In this document: piece after piece, positions 35,068 through 43,071 of the stretch | Position numbering within the stretch: position 1 is the stretch's first letter | How the letters are laid out: the number at the start of each line of letters is the position of its first letter | Origin: Alphaproteobacteria bacterium UBA6038 | GTDB taxonomy: Bacteria > Pseudomonadota > Alphaproteobacteria > Micropepsales > Micropepsaceae | Direction: 5' to 3' | DNA: 64,000 nucleotides | Assembly (NCBI GenBank): GCA_002429315.1 | Contig: DIZC01000104.1 | Span: forward strand, 27,071 to 91,070 | Translations under genes and position numbers: made by a program | Notes under the pieces: generated by a model | Told to the model about the DNA's origin: nothing | The model's database searches: none | Seen by the model: only the letters and a program-made list of their open reading frames with translations

Positions 35068-35451
35068 ATGGCGAAAGCCGCGGCTACTTCCTCGCGCAAG
35101 CGCAAAGGTGTAGCCGCGGCCAAGCCATCCCAAACTCAATCCAAATCCTCTCCGCGCGCCGGACGGCTCCCTCCCAAACCGATCGAGCTCTACCACTGGC
35201 ACACCGAACGGCTCCATCGCCGACTTGGCCTGCATCGGCTGGGTGCTCGCAGGTGTCCGCACACCGGCCAGAATCTCGACGACCTTCCGCACCTCAAAAA
35301 TTGGGTCGAACGCTTGCGCGCCCGCCCCGCGGTCCAACGCGGCCTGGCGCTCGGGCGGGAACTTCGCCAGGCGCAGGCGAGCGATCCCAAGGCACAGGAA
35401 GACGCACGGAAGATCCTTTTCGGCCAGCGTGCGCGCTCGACCGCCGGATAG
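35068..35451 (+). pseudogene. Remnant of YghU/YfcG-type glutathione S-transferase with internal deletion and frameshifts
   Basis: The frame from 35068 (127 codons) contains PIELYHW, the first strand of this GST type, and at the end LDDLPHLKNWVERLRARPAVQRG and ARKILFGQRA, the typical GST C-terminus. Between them the +1 frame reads TPNG directly joined to SIADLACIGWV; in an intact enzyme these are roughly 140 residues apart. So most of the protein is deleted and the reading frame shifts twice. The N-terminal 35 codons are Lys/Ala/Ser-rich and unrelated to GST. An expressed short protein is possible but an enzyme is not. Confidence 0.75.
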
Positions 35452-35595
35452 CGCCGCCACACTTTTGCTCAAAATAGGCTGAACGGGCGTTAACCGCCCC
35501 TTAGCTTCTTCGCGGCCACCATCGAGTCGCGCCAGGGAATGGACCCGTGGGCGCGAGAGGGAAAGGGCCGGGTAGCCGGCCGGAGGGGGATCGCG

Positions 35596-35877
35596 ATGGC
35601 GTGCATCGATATCGACGCGCTGACGCAATATGAGAACGACGCGCGCAAGGGGCGGCCCGACGCGCTCTACAATCTCGGCCTTGCCTATTCGACCGGGCAG
35701 GGGGTGAGCGTGGACTACGTCGCCGCGCACAAATGGTTCAACCTTGCGGCGATGCGCGGCAGCGAGATCGCGAAAAGCTGGCGGGCGCAGATTTCGGCCG
35801 AGATGAGCTCGAGCCAGATCGCCGAAGCGCAGCGCCTTGCCCGCGAGTTTCTGTCGTTCTTCAAGAGCGCGGTCTGA
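35596..35877 (+). CDS. Sel1-like repeat protein
   Basis: 93 residues with one clear Sel1/TPR-like repeat (ALYNLGLAYSTGQGVSVDYVAAHKWFNLAA) followed by a helix. ATG follows CGGAGGGGG. Such proteins act as small protein-protein adaptors; the partner is unknown. Ends 3 bases from the convergent lytic transglycosylase gene. Confidence 0.85.
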   Translation: MACIDIDALTQYENDARKGRPDALYNLGLAYSTGQGVSVDYVAAHKWFNLAAMRGSEIAKSWRAQISAEMSSSQIAEAQRLAREFLSFFKSAV

Positions 35878-35880
35878 CGC

Positions 35881-38067
35881 TCACTTGTCGGCGACCGACT
35901 GCGGCGCCGCATTTTCCGCGCGCGCCGGCGGCACCGGCAACGGCCGCACATCTGGCGCCCGGGGGCGGTAAAGGTCCACCAGGATTCGCAGAGGCTCGTC
36001 GCGCCCCGACAGCCGGTTTCGATACACCTCGGTATTTTCCAGCACCCGCTGCACGTAATTTCGCGTCTCGGTGAACGGGATCTCCTCGATCCAGTCGATC
36101 GGATTCACCGCCGGGCTGCGCGGATCGCCGAAGGTTGCGAGCCAACGGTTCACATTCGTTTTGCCGGCGTTGTAGGCGGCGGCGGCCAGAATGTAGGATC
36201 CCCCATAGCGCGAAAGATCGTCCGCCAGCTCCACCATGCCGAGCCGCGCATTGTAAACGGGATCGCTGAGAAGATCGTTCGGGCGGTAGCCGAATCCGGC
36301 GAGCCCCGCGTCGTGCTTTGCAGAGGCCGGCATCAGCTGCATCAGCCCGCGCGCACCGGCGCCGCTTACCGCCGCCGGATCGAATTCGGTTTCCTGGCGG
36401 ATGATCGCGAGCACGAAAGCCGGCTCCGGCGCATATCCCGGTCCGACATAGCCAGGCACCGCAATCACCGGATGCAGATAGGCGTCGAGCGGCACCCCAT
36501 TGTAGTTGGCGGTCTTCGCCACCCGCACCGCGACATCCGGGAAGCCCATGCTGGCCAGATCGGCCGCGAGCAGCTTCAGGTGATGCGCTTCGGGATGCGT
36601 TTCCGCATCGTAGGTCGCGAACACGCGCAGCATGCTCACCAGCCCAAGATCGCCCAGCACGTGAATGGCGCGCGTGAGTTCGTGGCTTTGGTAGCTTGTC
36701 AGCTCCGCAGCCGTGGTTTCGACCGGCAGGTCGCGCAGATGCAGCGTGGGGGTTGCATCGAGCTTGGCGAGCGCAAGCTGGCCATAGAAGGTTTCGGAGA
36801 ACTGCGCCGCTAGCCGGTAATCCTCGCGCGCCTGCGTGTATTCGCCGGCTGCCTCGCTCGCCCGTCCCGCCCAGTAATACGCGCGCGATTTGCTGATCGG
36901 CCGCGACACGGTTCTGGCGAGATTCAGGAAATGGGTGTGCGCCTCGCGCGGGTTGCGCAAAAAGCGCAAATCCAGCCAGCCGGCGAGAAACTGCGCATCG
37001 GCATATTCATTCCCGGCGGACAGGCCGCTGTACTCAATGAGTGTGTGCGCGGTCTGAAAGCTGCGCTTCTGAATGGCGGTGCGTGCGGCGCTATTGATCT
37101 CGCCCCACCATTTGCCGGGATCGATCTGCGCCATGTCGCGCGTGGGCGTGCGCGAGAGCAGCGACGGGATGTCATCCACCTGGTTCTGCTGGCGGAGCAT
37201 CTTGGCGCGGTCGAACAGCACGCCAGGATCGTTCTGCAGCGGCGGCGGCAGCGCCTTGATGAGATCCATCCCCCGCCAGGGATTGTCGCGCAAGGCAAGG
37301 CGCGCCTGCGCGAGCTGCTGGGCATCCGCCGGCACCCGCGCCATCTCGCGCCTGGCGGCAGTGATCTCGCCCTCGAACAGCAGCCGGTTGAGCCGCGCGC
37401 GATCCACATCCGGCGTGAGAACGTCGCCGTGGCGGCGGATGATGTCGTATTCCTGGTTGAGGTCGAAATCGCCGTGGATCCAGGCGTCCTGGATGAGTGC
37501 CCGGCCTCGCGTCGCGTTGCCGGTCGCCAAACAGGCTTCGCCCAGCCGCACCTTGCCGATGTTCGACACCGGATCGCGGCCGGAGAAGAAGGCGATCACC
37601 GTGTGCGGCTCCGTGTTCGGATCCATGGCCGCTTCGGCGCGGGCGAACAGCACGTCGCGCGACGGCCACTCCGGATTGGCGCGCAGGAAGGCGGCGATCT
37701 CCGCAAAGGTGGCGCCGCTGTTCTTGTCCATCAGATAGCGCCACTCGACGATCCGACGTGCCGTTGCATCGTGGCCCTGATTGGCCAGCCCCCGCGCCGC
37801 GATCCAGTCGCCGCGCTCGGCCGCTGCGAACGCCTTCAGATAGAGGTCGTGGTCCTGCGCGCTGAGCACGCGGATTCGTCCCTGCCGGCGTTCGGCATTC
37901 AGCCCCGGCACGCTGCCGGCATCGGCAATCGGCGCCATCATGACGGCGTTGCCCTTCTGGAACAGACCGGTGGGCAGATTGAGGTGGACGGCGGATTGCG
38001 CGAAAGCAGACGCGGCGCCAAAGACGATGGCGACGCCCAGAAGAAGCAGGGCTCGAAAACGCGTCAT
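35881..38067 (-). CDS. Soluble lytic murein transglycosylase (Slt70-like)
   Basis: Periplasmic enzyme that cleaves peptidoglycan to anhydromuropeptides. 728 residues: signal peptide (LLLLGVAIVFGAASAFAQ), long helical superhelix of TPR-like repeats, then the SLT domain with catalytic Glu in IRQETEFDPAAVSGAGARGL and QLMPASAK, plus AAAYNAGKTNVNRW. Start MTRFRALLLL chosen at the signal peptide. Transcribed away from dapA with 140 bases between. Confidence 0.95.
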   Translation of the reverse strand: MTRFRALLLLGVAIVFGAASAFAQSAVHLNLPTGLFQKGNAVMMAPIADAGSVPGLNAERRQGRIRVLSAQDHDLYLKAFAAAERGDWIAARGLANQGHDATARRIVEWRYLMDKNSGATFAEIAAFLRANPEWPSRDVLFARAEAAMDPNTEPHTVIAFFSGRDPVSNIGKVRLGEACLATGNATRGRALIQDAWIHGDFDLNQEYDIIRRHGDVLTPDVDRARLNRLLFEGEITAARREMARVPADAQQLAQARLALRDNPWRGMDLIKALPPPLQNDPGVLFDRAKMLRQQNQVDDIPSLLSRTPTRDMAQIDPGKWWGEINSAARTAIQKRSFQTAHTLIEYSGLSAGNEYADAQFLAGWLDLRFLRNPREAHTHFLNLARTVSRPISKSRAYYWAGRASEAAGEYTQAREDYRLAAQFSETFYGQLALAKLDATPTLHLRDLPVETTAAELTSYQSHELTRAIHVLGDLGLVSMLRVFATYDAETHPEAHHLKLLAADLASMGFPDVAVRVAKTANYNGVPLDAYLHPVIAVPGYVGPGYAPEPAFVLAIIRQETEFDPAAVSGAGARGLMQLMPASAKHDAGLAGFGYRPNDLLSDPVYNARLGMVELADDLSRYGGSYILAAAAYNAGKTNVNRWLATFGDPRSPAVNPIDWIEEIPFTETRNYVQRVLENTEVYRNRLSGRDEPLRILVDLYRPRAPDVRPLPVPPARAENAAPQSVADK

Positions 38068-38207
38068 TTCAGTCCGTGAATGAGGAGTGGGCCGCATCAG
38101 ATTCGCCCCGCGCAAGAATACTGTTTACAGCTTGCATCGACCAGCGCGCCTTGCCGCTTTGCCGCAGCGGGCGTTAATTTTGCAACGAGATTTGATGGGT
38201 TTTCCGC

Positions 38208-39098
38208 ATGCGCAACATTGGCGAGCGCCTCAGAGGTTCTCTTCCCGCCCTCATCACGCCGATGAAGAACGACACGGTGGATGACGCTGCGTTCCGCCAA
38301 TTGGTGGCCTGGCAAATTGCCGAAGGCAGCCACGGGCTCGTGCCCTGCGGCACCACCGGCGAATCTCCAACGCTCAGCCATGAAGAGCACATGTGGGTGA
38401 TCGAGATGTGCGTGCGGGAGGCGAACGGGCGCGTGCCGGTGATTGCGGGCGCGGGCTCCAATTCCACCGCCGAGGCGCTGATGCTGACCAAGCACGCCAA
38501 GGAGGTCGGCGCCGACGCGGTGCTGTCTGTTACCGGTTATTACAACAAGCCGTCGCAGGAGGGCATCTACCATCACTACGCGACCATCGCGGAGGAGGTC
38601 GACATTCCGATCGTCCTCTACAATATCCCCGGTCGCGCGGTGGTGGAGATTGCCGTCGAGACGATGGCGCGGCTGTCCCAGATCCCCAACATCGTGGGGG
38701 TGAAGGACGCGACCGCCAATCTGGCGCGGCCCTCGCGCGAACGGCTGGCGTGCGGCAAGGAATGGCGGCTGCTGTCCGGCGAGGACGCCACCGCGCTCGG
38801 CTACATGGCGCATGGCGGGCACGGCTGCATCTCGGTGACGGCGAACGTCGCGCCGAAGCTGTGCGCGCAATTCCAGGACGCCTGCATGCGTGGCGATTTC
38901 GCCGCCGCGCGCGAGTTTCAGGATCGGCTTATGCCGCTGCACGATGCGCTGTTCTGCGAGCCGAGCCCGGCGCCTGTGAAGTACGCCGCTTCGCTGCTCG
39001 GGCTCTGTCACAACGAAGTCCGCGCGCCGATGATGCCGGCCACCGAAGCCGCGCAGGCGAAGGTGCGCGACGCCATGATCGCCGCAGGGCTGTTGTAG
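38208..39098 (+). CDS. dapA: 4-Hydroxy-tetrahydrodipicolinate synthase
   Basis: Condenses pyruvate with aspartate semialdehyde, first step of lysine/diaminopimelate synthesis. 296 residues, with GTTGESPTLSHEEH, the Tyr in VLSVTGYYNKPSQEG, IVLYNIPGR and the Schiff-base Lys in IVGVKDATANL. Followed by smpB as usual in Alphaproteobacteria, but with a hairpin repeat between. Confidence 0.97.
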   Translation: MRNIGERLRGSLPALITPMKNDTVDDAAFRQLVAWQIAEGSHGLVPCGTTGESPTLSHEEHMWVIEMCVREANGRVPVIAGAGSNSTAEALMLTKHAKEVGADAVLSVTGYYNKPSQEGIYHHYATIAEEVDIPIVLYNIPGRAVVEIAVETMARLSQIPNIVGVKDATANLARPSRERLACGKEWRLLSGEDATALGYMAHGGHGCISVTANVAPKLCAQFQDACMRGDFAAAREFQDRLMPLHDALFCEPSPAPVKYAASLLGLCHNEVRAPMMPATEAAQAKVRDAMIAAGLL

Positions 39099-39113
39099 GA
39101 ATGGTTCCTCGCT

Positions 39114-39224
39114 TGTCATGGCCCGCGAAAGCCGGCCACCCAGTAAGCGCGCGTCCGCGCGCTGGTGAGTCATTGGGACGCAGACGCGCCCCGCTGGGTG
39201 GCCCGGTCAAGCCGGGCCATGACA
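39114..39224. repeat. Long inverted repeat (REP/MITE-like) between dapA and smpB
   Basis: Left arm 39114-39143 and right arm 39194-39224 are near-perfect reverse complements (about 30 bases, beginning TGTCATGGCCCG), spaced by 50 bases that contain a smaller GCGCGCG-TCC-GCGCGC hairpin. Typical dispersed intergenic repeat of Alphaproteobacteria. As RNA it would form a strong stem between the two genes. Confidence 0.8.
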
Positions 39225-39246
39225 GTGTGGGGCAGGTAGATCGCTG

Positions 39247-39720
39247 ATGGCTAAAAAGAAGGACGACGGGCGGAAGGTCGTAGCCGACAACCGCAAGGCG
39301 CGCTACGCCTACGCCATCGAGTCGACGCTCGAGGCCGGGCTGCAGCTGATGGGCTCGGAGGTGAAGAGCTTGCGCTCCGGCAAGGCGAACATCGGCGAAT
39401 CCTATGCGCAGGCGAAGGACGGCGAGATCTTTCTCGTCAACGCCTATATCCCCGAATACACCATGGCCAACCGCTTCAATCACGAGCCGCGGCGGCCGCG
39501 CAAGCTGCTGGTACACAAGGGCGAAGCGAAGAAGCTGTCGATCGCCATCCAGCGCGAGGGCATGACGCTGATTCCGTTGCGCGTTTATTTCACGCCCAAG
39601 GGTGTCGCGAAATGCGAGTTGGGCGTGGCGCGCGGCAAGAAGCTGCACGACAAGCGCGAGACGGAAAAACAGCGCGACTGGCAGCGCGACAAGGCTCGCC
39701 TGATGCGCCAGAAGGGGTGA
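39247..39720 (+). CDS. smpB: SsrA-binding protein SmpB
   Basis: Binds tmRNA for rescue of stalled ribosomes. 157 residues: NRKARYAYAIESTLEAGLQL, GSEVKSLRSGKANI, then the C-terminal basic tail KKLHDKRETEKQRDWQRD that enters the empty mRNA channel. Start ATG 39247 fits the family. tmRNA itself is not seen in this window. Confidence 0.97.
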   Translation: MAKKKDDGRKVVADNRKARYAYAIESTLEAGLQLMGSEVKSLRSGKANIGESYAQAKDGEIFLVNAYIPEYTMANRFNHEPRRPRKLLVHKGEAKKLSIAIQREGMTLIPLRVYFTPKGVAKCELGVARGKKLHDKRETEKQRDWQRDKARLMRQKG

Positions 39721-39818
39721 ACCGCGAATCGCGAATGGCGAGTAGCGGGCGGGAATCGGAACTGTTCGGCGAAGAGTGACCCCGCGCCAAGTCCGCCGCG
39801 CCGCCAAATTTTCGATCT

Positions 39819-39978
39819 CACGCGGAGGTCGCGGAGGTCGCGGAGAAAGAAGACTCCCCATCTCCTGGCGCCGATCGGAGTCGCATCGCACGTTGATGAT
39901 TCCCTCCGCGCCTCCGCGTCCTCCGCGTGCCAAAGTTGTTTTCACGCGGTGCCGCAAAGAACGCGGAGGAGATTCGCG
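39819..39978. repeat. CGCGGAG-rich inverted repeat cluster
   Basis: At 39819-39850 the unit CGCGGAG recurs three times (CACGCGGAGGTCGCGGAGG); 39905-39930 carries the reverse complement (CTCCGCGCCTCCGCG); a third partial copy in forward orientation lies at 39942-39978. A known style of dispersed intergenic repeat. The last copy abuts the 3' end of the small gene at 39960 and appears to have replaced its stop codon. 39721-39818 shows nothing else. Confidence 0.7.
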
Positions 39979-40227
39979 GTGCTTCAACACCGCGAGCAGT
40001 TCAACAAGTCTCGTGCGCTTCGCGTTCAGTTCCCGCAGCGCGAGTTCGAAATGGGCGCGGGCGAGGAGGGCGCGGGTTTCGCGCCGCCATTGCGCGATGC
40101 GGCGACGGATTGCTTTGCACTCGGCCGTATACCGTCCATGCTTCAGCCGGTTGCGGTTGCCGGGTGGCGCTCCCACCCGTGGGTGCCACACGTCCTCTGG
40201 ACGCAACATCTTGAACGTTGAAGTCAC
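39960..40227 (-). CDS. Third gene of SOS-type operon, GAPPGNRNRLKHG protein (3' end unresolved)
   Basis: Begins at GTG 40227 (GTGA overlap with the preceding gene) or ATG 40209. The first about 85 residues look genuine: a conserved-looking GAPPGNRNRLKHGRYTAE block, as in small uncharacterised alphaproteobacterial proteins, then a basic helical region (IRRRIAQWRRETRALLARAH). After that the frame enters the CGCGGAG repeat and stays open to 38929, antisense to smpB and the end of dapA; that extension is very unlikely to be native. I therefore end the credible part at about 39960. Possibly a damaged gene. Confidence 0.5.
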
Positions 40228-40511
40228 TGTTGCATTGACCGGGGGGAGGGGGGCCTCTCATCCTGCCCGCCTTCATGCTGAATGATCTGGCGCAGCTGCT
40301 TTTCGTCCGGCTGCAAGCCGCCGCGCAAACGCCCAACCATCTTCGCGACATTGGCCGATGAGTTCATCATCGAGACGATGCGGTCCATGAAGTTGTTGCA
40401 GTTGTACGGATCGGTGTCGTTGCGCGCGACGTAGTGGGCGAGGTGGTCGATAATACCGACGCACGTGGCGATCTGCCTCTCCAGCAGCACATCCGTACTG
40501 CCTTCCGGCAC
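40224..40511 (-). CDS. Second gene of SOS-type operon, unknown protein
   Basis: 95 residues from a GTG two bases after the stop of the first gene (TGA-GA-GTG). No family recognised. Predicted largely helical, with LERQIATCVGIIDHLAHYVA, an Asn-rich turn (DPYNCNNFMDRI) and a polar Pro/Ser tail; a TLL-like membrane segment is absent. The frame is open upstream inside the first gene, but that part looks like a shadow. Confidence 0.6.
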   Translation of the reverse strand: MPEGSTDVLLERQIATCVGIIDHLAHYVARNDTDPYNCNNFMDRIVSMMNSSANVAKMVGRLRGGLQPDEKQLRQIIQHEGGQDERPPSPRSMQQ

Positions 40512-40513
40512 TC

Positions 40514-40843
40514 TCAGCGGCGGCAGCCGACCGTTGATGTCGCCTGTTGTTTCGTGCTGCCGGTTTCGAAACCGTAGCCGTGATCGAGGGCATCTGCGGT
40601 ATTTGCGTAACCGGCCTTCTCGGCCTCCGATGTGTCGGCGGCCGGCCATGTCGGGCAGCCTCGCGGAATGTACGGCTTCCCCTCCTCTCGGGCGAACGCC
40701 TCGTCGGCCCTGTCGAGCTGATAGTCTTTGAACCGGAACGCGTCCTCGTCCGAGAGGTGCGCGGGCACCCGCATATCGTGGATTTCCGCGGCTGTTTTGC
40801 CTTCGAACATAGCCGCCCATTCCGGCGGGATTCCCTGTTCCAT
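40514..40843 (-). CDS. First gene of SOS-type operon, unknown acidic protein
   Basis: 109 residues, no family recognised. Acidic, rich in Asp/Glu and aromatic residues (PPEWAAMFEGKTAAEIHDM, LSDEDAFRFKDYQLDRADEA), no signal or membrane segment. The ATG is preceded by GGGAG and, further up, by a consensus promoter overlapped by a LexA box. The three genes 40843-39960 are head-to-tail with 2- to 4-base junctions and form one transcript. Confidence 0.65.
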   Translation of the reverse strand: MEQGIPPEWAAMFEGKTAAEIHDMRVPAHLSDEDAFRFKDYQLDRADEAFAREEGKPYIPRGCPTWPAADTSEAEKAGYANTADALDHGYGFETGSTKQQATSTVGCRR

Positions 40844-40865
40844 GTGTTTGCACTCCCTTGTTGAG

Positions 40866-40899
40866 GAACCAATATGGAACGCGGATAGTAGGATGTCAA
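40866..40899 (-). promoter_or_regulatory. LexA-controlled sigma70 promoter of the small unknown operon
   Basis: On the minus strand TTGACA (40899-40894), 17-base spacer, CATATT (40876-40871): a near-consensus sigma70 promoter. GTTC-N7-GTTC (40880-40866; plus strand GAACCAATATGGAAC) covers the -10 exactly, as expected for LexA repression. The start codon of the first gene is 23 bases downstream of the box. Bases are seen directly; SOS control is inferred from the known alphaproteobacterial LexA motif and from lexA in this window. Confidence 0.8.
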
Positions 40900-41020
40900 G
40901 CTGAGATAGGACAATTAGGTCTGAAATGTTCGGTCATATCGCGCCATCTACATTAATATTCCGCCTATTATCCTATTCTCTCGGTCTCGCCGACGGGCCG
41001 GCGGCGTGCGAGGCTGAAGC

Positions 41021-41692
41021 ATGGGCGAGGACGAGAAGCCGGGTCTGGGCGGGCAAAGCAGAGACAAACTCATCCGCTCCAAGGAGAAATGGGCGGAGGA
41101 GGGGCGGCTGCTGACCGGTGCGCCCGATCCGGCGCATCGCAACCGCCTGCCGCCGGGGCAGCGCGAAGTGAAGACCTGGCCGGTGCTCGACCTCGGCGGG
41201 CAGCCGGACGTGAAGCCGGAGAACTGGCGCTTGCAGGTGCTGGGGCTGGTGGAGAATCCGGTGGCGCTGACGCTGACGCAGTTCATGGCGCTGCCGCAGA
41301 CGGAATTGGTGAGCGACATTCACTGCGTCACCGCATGGAGTCGCTTCGACAATCGTTGGCAGGGCGTTGCGAGCCGCACGTTGCTGGAACTGGTGAAGCC
41401 GAAGCCTGAGACGCGCCACGTCGTGTTCCATTCTTACGATGGGTACACCACGAACGTGCGGCTGCCGGTGTTCGCAGAGGACGACGTGCTGCTGGCGCAT
41501 TCCTGGGAGGGCAAGCCGCTCGCCCGCGAGCATGGCGGCCCGGTGCGCGTGGTGATCCCGCGCTGGTATTTCTGGAAGAGCGCCAAATGGGTGACGCGCA
41601 TCGTGTTCCACGAACGCGATCGTCCCGGCTTCTGGGAAACCCGCGGCTACCACAACGACGGCGACCCGTGGAACGAGGAGCGGTATTCGTAA
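41021..41692 (+). CDS. Sulfite oxidase-like molybdopterin oxidoreductase (YuiH/MsrP-like, cytoplasmic)
   Basis: 223 residues covering only the molybdopterin-binding fold of the sulfite oxidase family, with the Mo-ligand Cys in VSDIHCVTAWSRFDN and the Arg/Trp-rich GGPVRVVIPRWYFWKSAKW block. No Tat signal or heme domain, so a cytoplasmic oxidoreductase of unknown substrate. moaC and moeA at 2.9-4.6 kb would supply cofactor. Divergent from the SOS-type operon. Confidence 0.92.
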   Translation: MGEDEKPGLGGQSRDKLIRSKEKWAEEGRLLTGAPDPAHRNRLPPGQREVKTWPVLDLGGQPDVKPENWRLQVLGLVENPVALTLTQFMALPQTELVSDIHCVTAWSRFDNRWQGVASRTLLELVKPKPETRHVVFHSYDGYTTNVRLPVFAEDDVLLAHSWEGKPLAREHGGPVRVVIPRWYFWKSAKWVTRIVFHERDRPGFWETRGYHNDGDPWNEERYS

Positions 41693-41700
41693 GTAGAATT

Positions 41701-41850
41701 CCCTCTCCCCCACCGGGGGAGAGGGATACAGGGTGAGGGGGCGGCGGACGTCGGAATACAGAGAGCAGGGATCAGAAACGGTCGCGCATACAGGGCGCCC
41801 GATTCCCGAATTCCGTACTCTGCATTCCGATCGCCCCCTCAAAGGGGGCG
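41701..41850. repeat. Two short hairpins between convergent genes
   Basis: 41701-41725 is a perfect stem of 11-base arms (CCCTCTCCCCC / GGGGGAGAGGG, 3-base loop); 41832-41850 is CGCCCCCT / AGGGGGCG with a 3-base loop. Both are common dispersed hairpin styles and could act as transcription barriers for the convergent genes either side; neither has a clean T-run. 41726-41831 holds nothing else I can name. Confidence 0.7.
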
Positions 41851-41864
41851 AGGGGAAGACCAGT

Positions 41865-42503
41865 TCAACGTTCTGCCGCTTCTTTCGCCGCGCGCATGAC
41901 GTCCTCGAACATCGCCGTCGTGAGGACGCCGGTGTTGGTGTTGAGGCGGGAGCAGTGATAGCTGGAAAGCAGCGTGACGCGTTCCAGCGCGCGCGACGCG
42001 CCGTGCGCGAACGTGTGGTCCTTTTTGGAAACGGCAAGCGCGCTGGACACGCTGTCATGCGCGATCCTGCCCAGCGACAGGATCGCGCGCAGGTTCGGCA
42101 TGCTGTCGATGGTGGCCTTCAGGAATGGACGGCAGGTGTTGACCTCCGTCGGTAGCGGCTTGTTCTCCGGCGGCACGCAGCGCACCGCGTTGGTGATGGC
42201 GCAGTCGATCAGCTCGAGGCCGTCGTCGGCGCGCTCGCCATAGGTGCCGCGCGCCAGCCCCAGCTTGCGCAAGGTGCCGTAGAGCAGCACCCCGGCGTAA
42301 TCGCCGGTGAAGGGGCGGCCGGTGCGGTTGGCGCCGTGCAGCCCCGGCGCAAGGCCTACGATCAGCAGCCGCGCGTCGCGCGGGCCGAAGGTGGGCACCG
42401 GATCGTTGAAGTGATCGGGAAAACGCGCGCGGTTCTCATGGCGAAAAGCGTGCAGCCGCGGGCACAGCGGACAATCGCGCGGCGGCTCATGCGACGATTC
42501 CAT
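41865..42503 (-). CDS. Uracil-DNA glycosylase, family 5 (UDGb) type
   Basis: Removes uracil (and other deaminated bases) from DNA. 212 residues. Four Cys for a 4Fe-4S cluster: CPLC at the N-terminus and Cys at CVPPENK and NTCRPF. Motif GLAPGLHGANRTGRPFTGD lacks the polar catalytic residue of families 1-4, as in family 5, and the C-terminal motif is SSYHCSRLNTNTG (HCS where HPS is usual). Start MESSHEPPRDCP is nearest the cluster; the frame extends 18 codons upstream. Confidence 0.9.
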   Translation of the reverse strand: MESSHEPPRDCPLCPRLHAFRHENRARFPDHFNDPVPTFGPRDARLLIVGLAPGLHGANRTGRPFTGDYAGVLLYGTLRKLGLARGTYGERADDGLELIDCAITNAVRCVPPENKPLPTEVNTCRPFLKATIDSMPNLRAILSLGRIAHDSVSSALAVSKKDHTFAHGASRALERVTLLSSYHCSRLNTNTGVLTTAMFEDVMRAAKEAAER

Positions 42504-42632
42504 TAGTGACTCTAGGCGCCTCCATCGTGGTGGCGCGGGTGGGGGCGCGACTTCCATAGCGCGATGAAGGTTCGCCTAACTACACTAGCGCGTCGCCCTC
42601 CTCGCATAGGGCACTGGAAAGGCTATTCTGTC

Positions 42633-42645
42633 GAACCTGAGGTTC
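42633..42645. repeat. 13-base perfect palindrome GAACCT-G-AGGTTC
   Basis: Lies immediately after the stop of the lipoprotein gene at 42648. It could be a short 3' hairpin; no T-run follows. It is not a LexA direct repeat. Confidence 0.4.
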
Positions 42646-42647
42646 TT

Positions 42648-42968
42648 CTAAGAAGATGGGTGACCTGTGCATTGGTAGCGGACGGTCACCGTCGTCAGCT
42701 CACACCCCATATTACTCATCTGCTCGCAATGGTGCACTTCGCCGCCAAATTTTTCAGCGCCTGAATACCCCCAGACGTGGCAACGATCCGTTGCGGTGAC
42801 TTGAGCTTGGCTCCAGTCCACCTTCGGAACCTGAAACATTCCGAATTGATAGGCGAGTTCCACCGTGCCGTCGGCGCGGCTTCCGCCGGTAGCTTCCGCA
42901 ACCTTTTCGGTTGCGCAGGCAGTTAGGCTTACTGCGGCAATCAAGCCGCACAAATATCCGAATTTCAT
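42648..42968 (-). CDS. YecR-like lipoprotein
   Basis: 106 residues. Signal peptide ending in the lipobox LTAC, then an Ala/Gly linker and a small domain with TDRCHVWGY, FGGEVHHCEQ and VRYQCTG, matching YecR-type lipoproteins; the three Cys probably form disulfides. Role unknown; E. coli yecR is linked to flagellar regulation but nothing flagellar is nearby. Start MKFGYLCG follows GGGGGAG. Confidence 0.85.
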   Translation of the reverse strand: MKFGYLCGLIAAVSLTACATEKVAEATGGSRADGTVELAYQFGMFQVPKVDWSQAQVTATDRCHVWGYSGAEKFGGEVHHCEQMSNMGCELTTVTVRYQCTGHPSS

Positions 42969-43071
42969 GGCTCCCCCCATGGCAAGAGTTGCGGAAATAA
43001 ACCTTTGTACCTCAAATGTCCAGTGCGCTCGGCCCTAGACACCGACCACCGGCCGCCAATCCGACGTGCGA

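Noticed and set aside
38929..39959. C-terminal extension of the third SOS-operon gene
   Set aside because: Antisense to smpB and dapA and passing through repeats; only the first about 85 codons look like protein.
42633..42645. GAACCTGAGGTTC as an SOS site
   Set aside because: It is an inverted repeat with a 5-base centre, not the direct GTTC-N7-GTTC used here, and lies at a 3' end.
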